Source: Methanobacteriota archaeon
GTDB lineage: Archaea > Hydrothermarchaeota > Hydrothermarchaeia > Hydrothermarchaeales > BMS3B
Reading direction: 5' to 3'
NCBI GenBank assembly: GCA_003229935.1
Contig: QIGD01000010.1
Coordinates: 1 to 18,067, forward strand
Length of the DNA: 18,067 nucleotides
A program made the position numbers and the translations under genes. How positions within the stretch are numbered: the first letter of the stretch is position 1; each line of letters starts with the position of its first letter. The notes under the pieces are model-generated. The model was not told the origin of the DNA. It searched no databases and worked only from the letters and a program-made list of their open reading frames with translations. Positions 14,908 to 18,067 of this stretch are shown here, in pieces.

Positions 14908-15184
14908 GAAGGTTATAATATGGCCACCGAATATTGACTCCCAGAAAGCCAGAAGTCATGGAAGAAAAATTTCAGAAAAATATGCTGTGCCTTCGCCAAC
15001 CCTCAGTGAAATCAAGAAGGCTGCAATGCAACTTGATTTAAATCCTGAGGTGGAGAAGAGCAAAGCTTATCCCAAAGAGTGGTGGAGCGTCTCGGGAAGA
15101 GTTCTTGTGGACAAAACAAAACCTAAAAGTATTCTCTTCAGAGAGATTGTAGCTGAAATTAAAAAGATTAGAGGAGAGAAATAG
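14900..15184 (+). CDS. srp19: Signal recognition particle 19 kDa protein
   Basis: SRP19 binds the tips of helices 6 and 8 of archaeal 7S RNA and helps SRP54 join the particle that targets nascent proteins to the Sec channel. The 94-residue sequence has the family features: an opening strand VIIWPPNIDSQKARSHGRKI, a central PTLSEIKKAAMQL helix, and the conserved C-terminal WWSVSGRVLV then KPKSILFREI. Length is normal for archaeal SRP19. Its start overlaps hemD by eight bases, and it forms a protein-export cluster with Sec61-beta. AAAGGAGG (about 14885-14892) lies seven bases before the ATG as ribosome binding site. Confidence 0.95.
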   Translation: MVKKVIIWPPNIDSQKARSHGRKISEKYAVPSPTLSEIKKAAMQLDLNPEVEKSKAYPKEWWSVSGRVLVDKTKPKSILFREIVAEIKKIRGEK

Positions 15185-15224
15185 CAAGGATATATGTCTA
15201 TAACAAACTCTTGGTCTTAGTATT

Positions 15225-15236
15225 ATTTTATATATG
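15225..15236 (+). promoter_or_regulatory. TATA-like box deciding the start of the next gene
   Basis: ATTTTATATATG is centred about 28 bases before ATG 15258. This implies transcription starts at or just before that ATG, leaving the upstream in-frame ATG at 15234 outside the message. The later start also gives a cleaner signal peptide. Confidence 0.5.
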
Positions 15237-15257
15237 TTACTTCCTCTTTTTTATTTG

Positions 15258-16181
15258 ATGAAAAAAATTGGCTTTATATTTATTCTTTTTGTTCTACTTC
15301 TGCCAGTAAATGCTCACGCTATTTCTTACAAATTTTCTAATTATTCCATGAATCTAGAAATAAGCCAGACCAGTATGATAAATGAAACAGTAAGCTTTAC
15401 AATGCAAAATATAGGAGAATCGCCTATAGCTCTTGTTGAATACTTCATAGCTTCAAAACCTATCTCTCTTGGAATATACGACAGCAAAGGGCCTCTTAAC
15501 TATACCATCGAGAATGGAAATACTGTTGTTATCAGTCTGAGAGAACCACTGAAAAACGGTACGTCTGATAGTATAAAGATCAATTTTGAACTTTCTGGTT
15601 TTGTGGCTGATTTCAAGGAAGACAAAATTCTCAGCTTCAGTTATATACCAGAAGCAAATATTACAGCTTTTTCCCTTATAGTAAAACTACCTCCCAGAAG
15701 TACTCTTGCTTCTGAAATTGAAAAGAGTGGAGAGAGTCTCTCGGCAGTTTACCCTTCACCCACAAAGATATACACCAATGGCAAGAGGATAATTCTTGAG
15801 TGGCAGCGTGATGAACTTAAAATTGGGGAGAGTTTCAGAGTTTTTGTTATGTACTCAAATCTGAACAAAAGGAACTATAGTCCCCTCTGGGTCCTTTTTG
15901 GTCTGCTTATCGGCACTGCACTGACCTATTTTGTTATCAAAGGGAAGAATAAGAATATTGCCAGAATGGTACTATCAGGTGATGAAGAGAAAATATATGA
16001 GCTTATTCTTGCCTCGGATGGTGAGATTCTTCAGGAGGAGATTGTTAAAACTACAGGCTTTTCCAAGGCAAAAGTTAGCAAACTCATAAGAAATCTTGAA
16101 ATTAAAAAAATAATAAAAAAGGAGCCCTACAGAAAAACCAACAGATTAATGCTTAAAAAAGAATTTGGAGGGAGGTTTTAG
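15258..16181 (+). CDS. Membrane-anchored winged-helix protein with an extracytoplasmic domain
   Basis: The 307-residue protein begins with a signal peptide (MKKIGFIFILFVLLLPVNAHA, cleavage probably after AHA near residue 21). An outside beta-rich domain (about 22-210) follows, with several N-x-S/T sequons (NYS, NET, NYT, NGT, NIT). One membrane helix (about 213-232, SPLWVLFGLLIGTALTYFVI) precedes a cytoplasmic C-terminal winged helix (about 245-305: EKIYELILASDG, then EEIVKTTGFSKAKVSKLIRN, then a basic wing). This resembles archaeal one-component membrane regulators with DUF7343-like helix-turn-helix tails. The likely role is sensing an envelope cue and binding DNA at the membrane; targets are unknown. 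It converges on the surface-protein gene with nine bases between stops. Confidence 0.75.
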   Translation: MKKIGFIFILFVLLLPVNAHAISYKFSNYSMNLEISQTSMINETVSFTMQNIGESPIALVEYFIASKPISLGIYDSKGPLNYTIENGNTVVISLREPLKNGTSDSIKINFELSGFVADFKEDKILSFSYIPEANITAFSLIVKLPPRSTLASEIEKSGESLSAVYPSPTKIYTNGKRIILEWQRDELKIGESFRVFVMYSNLNKRNYSPLWVLFGLLIGTALTYFVIKGKNKNIARMVLSGDEEKIYELILASDGEILQEEIVKTTGFSKAKVSKLIRNLEIKKIIKKEPYRKTNRLMLKKEFGGRF

Positions 16182-16188
16182 CTCCCTC
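16168..16188. terminator. Hairpin between convergent stops, possible bidirectional terminator
   Basis: GAGGGAG (16168-16174) and CTCCCTC (16182-16188) form a perfect seven-pair stem with loop GTTTTAG, spanning the plus-strand stop. On the minus strand the hairpin is followed by a run of six T (complement of 16155-16160), a plausible terminator for the surface-protein gene. The plus-strand side lacks a T-run. Confidence 0.5.
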
Positions 16189-16190
16189 TC

Positions 16191-17477
16191 TTACATGCCT
16201 TTGCCTGACATCATTTTACTTTGCATCTCTTTCTGCATTTCTTTTTCCATTTTTTTAGTCTGGTTGCCATCCACCTGCCTTCCAGCTTTGGCTCTTTCTT
16301 CTATTCTATTCACCTTTTTTTTTAATATATTTTCCTGCCTCTCAAAGGCTTTTTTCATCTGGTTGCTCATATTTATAGATGCATTTTTGCTCTGTCTTTC
16401 AAAGGCTTTCTCTCTCTGTTCCATAGCTCCAGTCATCATTTCTTTCTGTCTTTCAAAGGCGTGTTTGAACATCTCATTCCTTCTTTTAAGAACTTTCAGC
16501 TCTTCATTCATTCTATTTTTTGCTTCTCCGATACCATAGGTTTTAATCTCAGCCTCAGCCCCGTTGACATCTTCTTTATATGCACCCACAAAAACATGCC
16601 TGAGAATCATTTTTGCAGAATTAGCTTCTACCCTTGCTGCTGTGGCAAGCCCAAATGCTATACCATAACTATTGTTAGCATAGGCTGATTTTGCCATTTC
16701 GAGTGAGTTATTGGCATCACTAATAAGCTTTTCTGCTGCAAGCTGGCTTCCAGAAGTTATATTCTCACCAAGAAGAGCGCTAGTTTCATTTATACTCTCC
16801 TCAGCTTTGTTTAATACTGTTAAGGCACGCTCTGTGAAGTTTACCTTAGTTATATTAACCTTTTTGACACCATATGTGCTGAGCATATTTTCTATTCTTG
16901 TTTGTTCCATGTCTGGTGATGGAACAATAATTGTTCCTTCAAAGTGCATCTTTTTAATAATGTTTTGTACCATTGCAGGAACTTCATTTCTCCTCACAAA
17001 AAGAATTGGTACATTCATTTTTTTTGCTTCCTGCATAGCCTCTTTAATTCCCATGTCATCATAGCCCTGCACTATAATTGCCTTTTTGCTTGAATTCCAC
17101 ATTTCTGATACCATAGCTGCAGTATCAAACCTGTTTTTCCCACCAATTCTCTTAACGGTAATATTTATTCTTGATGCAATCTCAGGCACCGCAACAGTTC
17201 CACCTATAACATAAACAATACTTGCACCGCTCTGCTCAACCTGTGCAACTGTCTCATTGCTCAGTGTCCCCCAGGGTGTTGAAATTATACTGGCATTAAT
17301 TCTTCCAGAGAATAATTGGGCAATCGCCTGGTCAGCCGGGTTGTTTGATACAAGTATTACTGGATTTACATGTGCTACCACAAATATTGGCGTGGCATTT
17401 ACTGTACTTTCCGGTGCTGCCCAAACAGTTGCAAGTGCCAGAAGCAGCACAAGAAGTATTCCAAATTTTTTAATCAT
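16191..17477 (-). CDS. Secreted surface protein with cell-wall-binding-2-like domain and coiled coil
   Basis: The 428-residue protein opens with a signal peptide (MIKKFGILLVLLLALATVWA, cleavage near residue 20). Residues about 30-210 resemble cell wall binding repeat 2: NNPADQAIAQLF, VYVIGGTVAVPE, then KRIGGKNRFDTAAMVS, followed by a second, more degenerate unit. Many N-x-S/T sequons (for example NAS, NET, NIT, NSS, NFT, NNS) indicate an N-glycosylated exterior protein. The C-terminal third is a charged, Met-rich coiled coil with three AFERQ units (HAFERQKE, KAFERQSK, KAFERQEN) and a Met/Lys tail. There is no C-terminal membrane anchor, so attachment may be through the repeat domain. GGAGGTGA lies about seven bases before ATG, with TATA-like boxes at about 17498-17508 and 17518-17528. 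Cargo or partner is unknown. Confidence 0.8.
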   Translation of the reverse strand: MIKKFGILLVLLLALATVWAAPESTVNATPIFVVAHVNPVILVSNNPADQAIAQLFSGRINASIISTPWGTLSNETVAQVEQSGASIVYVIGGTVAVPEIASRINITVKRIGGKNRFDTAAMVSEMWNSSKKAIIVQGYDDMGIKEAMQEAKKMNVPILFVRRNEVPAMVQNIIKKMHFEGTIIVPSPDMEQTRIENMLSTYGVKKVNITKVNFTERALTVLNKAEESINETSALLGENITSGSQLAAEKLISDANNSLEMAKSAYANNSYGIAFGLATAARVEANSAKMILRHVFVGAYKEDVNGAEAEIKTYGIGEAKNRMNEELKVLKRRNEMFKHAFERQKEMMTGAMEQREKAFERQSKNASINMSNQMKKAFERQENILKKKVNRIEERAKAGRQVDGNQTKKMEKEMQKEMQSKMMSGKGM

Positions 17478-17712
17478 TTCGTTTCACCTCCATATTTTAT
17501 ATTTATATCTTGGCGGGTATATGGTTTAACATATCTTGAAATACTGTATTTACAGGTTAAAATATTGCTAGGATAATTTGACAACAATGAATTTTAAGGC
17601 TGAATAAGGTTTCTTACGGTTCACAACCAGTGATTCTAGCTAAAATATTATTTGATAGGGTTATATAATGGTATAGTTATGCAATAATGCAATAGATAAC
17701 ACAATACCAAAA

Positions 17713-17798
17713 ACTTTATATTTTACAAATGCATGACAAGTATTGCCTACTTAAAAACTCTTTTTATAGAGTAGGCAATCCCCTCCCCCCTCCCCCTT
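17713..17798 (+). ncRNA. Candidate small RNA: perfect hairpin followed by a C-rich tract
   Basis: A TATA-like box (ACTTTATATTT, 17713-17723) lies about 25 bases before a perfect ten-pair stem, ATTGCCTACT (17742-17751)/AGTAGGCAAT (17770-17779). Right after the stem is a tract of C runs broken by single T (17780-17798), and then T/A-rich sequence that could end transcription. The C-rich tract is complementary to GGAGG-type ribosome binding sites. The arrangement suggests a short regulatory RNA, but no expression evidence is available; it could equally be a DNA-level structure. Confidence 0.35.
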
Positions 17799-17823
17799 AT
17801 TTATATTAAAAATCTTTTTAAGG

Positions 17824-17833
17824 TTATTTAAAG
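17824..17833 (+). promoter_or_regulatory. tRNA-Val TATA box
   Basis: TTATTTAAAG lies about 22 bases before the mature 5' end of tRNA-Val at 17850, the usual place for an archaeal TATA element; the preceding AAGG may be part of a TFB-recognition element. Confidence 0.6.
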
Positions 17834-17849
17834 ATTAAAGTTTGTAATA

Positions 17850-17922
17850 GGGCCGGTAGTCTAGAGGTTATGACGTCACGCTTACAACGTGAAGGTCGGC
17901 GGTTCGAGCCCGCCCCGGCCCA
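17850..17922 (+). tRNA. tRNA-Val(UAC)
   Basis: The acceptor GGGCCGG (17850-17856) pairs with CCGGCCC (17915-17921), followed by discriminator A. The anticodon stem TCACG/CGTGA holds loop CTTACAA with anticodon TAC at 17883-17885. The T arm is GGCGG/CCGCC around TTCGAGC. No intron is present and CCA is not encoded. An insertion-sequence left end lies about 80 bases downstream. Confidence 0.97.
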
Positions 17923-17992
17923 TACTGCTCTATAGGCAGTAAAAGAATATATAGAACAGGAAGTTCAAATTTGCATATTTTATGATAGACAT

Positions 17993-18067
17993 AGCAGAAA
18001 ACCAACGACTTTAGTCGTTGGATGAATGCGATAACATAACTAAATATCGGTACTGTCCTAACTTATA
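17993..18067 (+). mobile_element. IS200/IS605-like left end running off the window
   Basis: A perfect eight-pair hairpin CCAACGAC (18002-18009)/GTCGTTGG (18014-18021) with loop TTTA is flanked by GCAGAAAA and ATGAATGCGA. The left end at 13.75 kb has the same layout: GCGGGAAAGC, hairpin with CTTTAGT, then ATGAGAGCGA. The remainder of this element, with any tnpA or tnpB, would lie beyond 18067. A solo end is the alternative. Confidence 0.55.

Larger units (their letters stand above)
17478..17849. other. Gene-free gap between the surface protein and tRNA-Val
   Basis: This gap of 372 bases holds the minus-strand promoter and ribosome binding site of the surface-protein gene (17485-17530), an AT-rich central part without a supported gene, and the hairpin plus C-rich tract at 17742-17798. 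The tRNA-Val promoter closes it. Confidence 0.6.

Noticed and set aside
16333..16470. CRISPR-like spacing of CTTTCAAAGGC repeats
   Set aside because: The three short repeats encode the AFERQ units of the surface protein and are too short and too few for a CRISPR array.
16165..16539. Plus-strand open frame with a hydrophobic, Ser/Leu/Phe-rich product
   Set aside because: It is the antisense shadow of the surface-protein coiled coil; the minus-strand frame has a signal peptide, a ribosome binding site and recognisable domains.

Overview
The window comes from an archaeon, most likely an anaerobic member of the Euryarchaeota in the broad sense. It carries Sec61-beta and SRP19 (archaeal/eukaryotic secretion factors), two tRNA genes without encoded CCA, AT-rich TATA-like boxes about 25-30 bases before several starts, a presenilin-type membrane protease of the archaeal class, and bacterial-type DNA gyrase subunit A as found in many euryarchaea. 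An oxygen-sensitive class III ribonucleotide reductase points to anaerobic life. I cannot name the genus. Base composition is AT-rich throughout.

Layout: (1) 1-293 holds the cut-off 5' end of a minus-strand transposase and its promoter region, directly upstream of gyrA (294-2708). (2) 2847-5867 holds a TIM-barrel sugar isomerase/epimerase-like gene, two unrecognised small genes, dapF, and a presenilin homologue whose start overlaps the dapF stop. (3) 6052-9421 is a class III ribonucleotide reductase operon: a truncated nrdD, a second gene carrying the missing glycyl-radical domain fused to a glutaredoxin-like domain, a 56-residue possible membrane protein, and the activase nrdG. (4) 9422-9772 is a gene-free stretch with a decayed transposon-end hairpin, followed by trpD, a minus-strand tRNA-Gly(UCC), and a large orphan multi-PAS histidine kinase. 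(5) 13741-13973 is a short element bounded by IS200/IS605-like hairpin ends, followed by a tight cluster Sec61-beta/hemD/SRP19. (6) A membrane-anchored winged-helix regulator converges on a minus-strand surface protein with a cell-wall-binding-2-like domain and a Met/Lys/Glu-rich coiled coil. (7) A 372-base gap holds a perfect hairpin followed by a C-rich tract; then come tRNA-Val(UAC) and another IS200/IS605-like left end running off the window.

The most striking item is the ribonucleotide reductase. The catalytic barrel chain ends just after the first CxxC of the zinc ribbon. The second CxxC, the glycyl-radical loop and a CPRC redoxin domain lie on a separate gene with its own strong Shine-Dalgarno sequence overlapping the first gene's stop. 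This looks like an organised two-chain enzyme rather than a simple frameshift, with a zinc site probably shared between chains and the reductant built into the radical-bearing chain.

A second theme is IS200/IS605-type (TnpB-linked) end sequences without any tnpA or tnpB in the window: a complete small element at 13.8 kb, a fused left/right end at 9.45 kb, and a left end at 18.0 kb.
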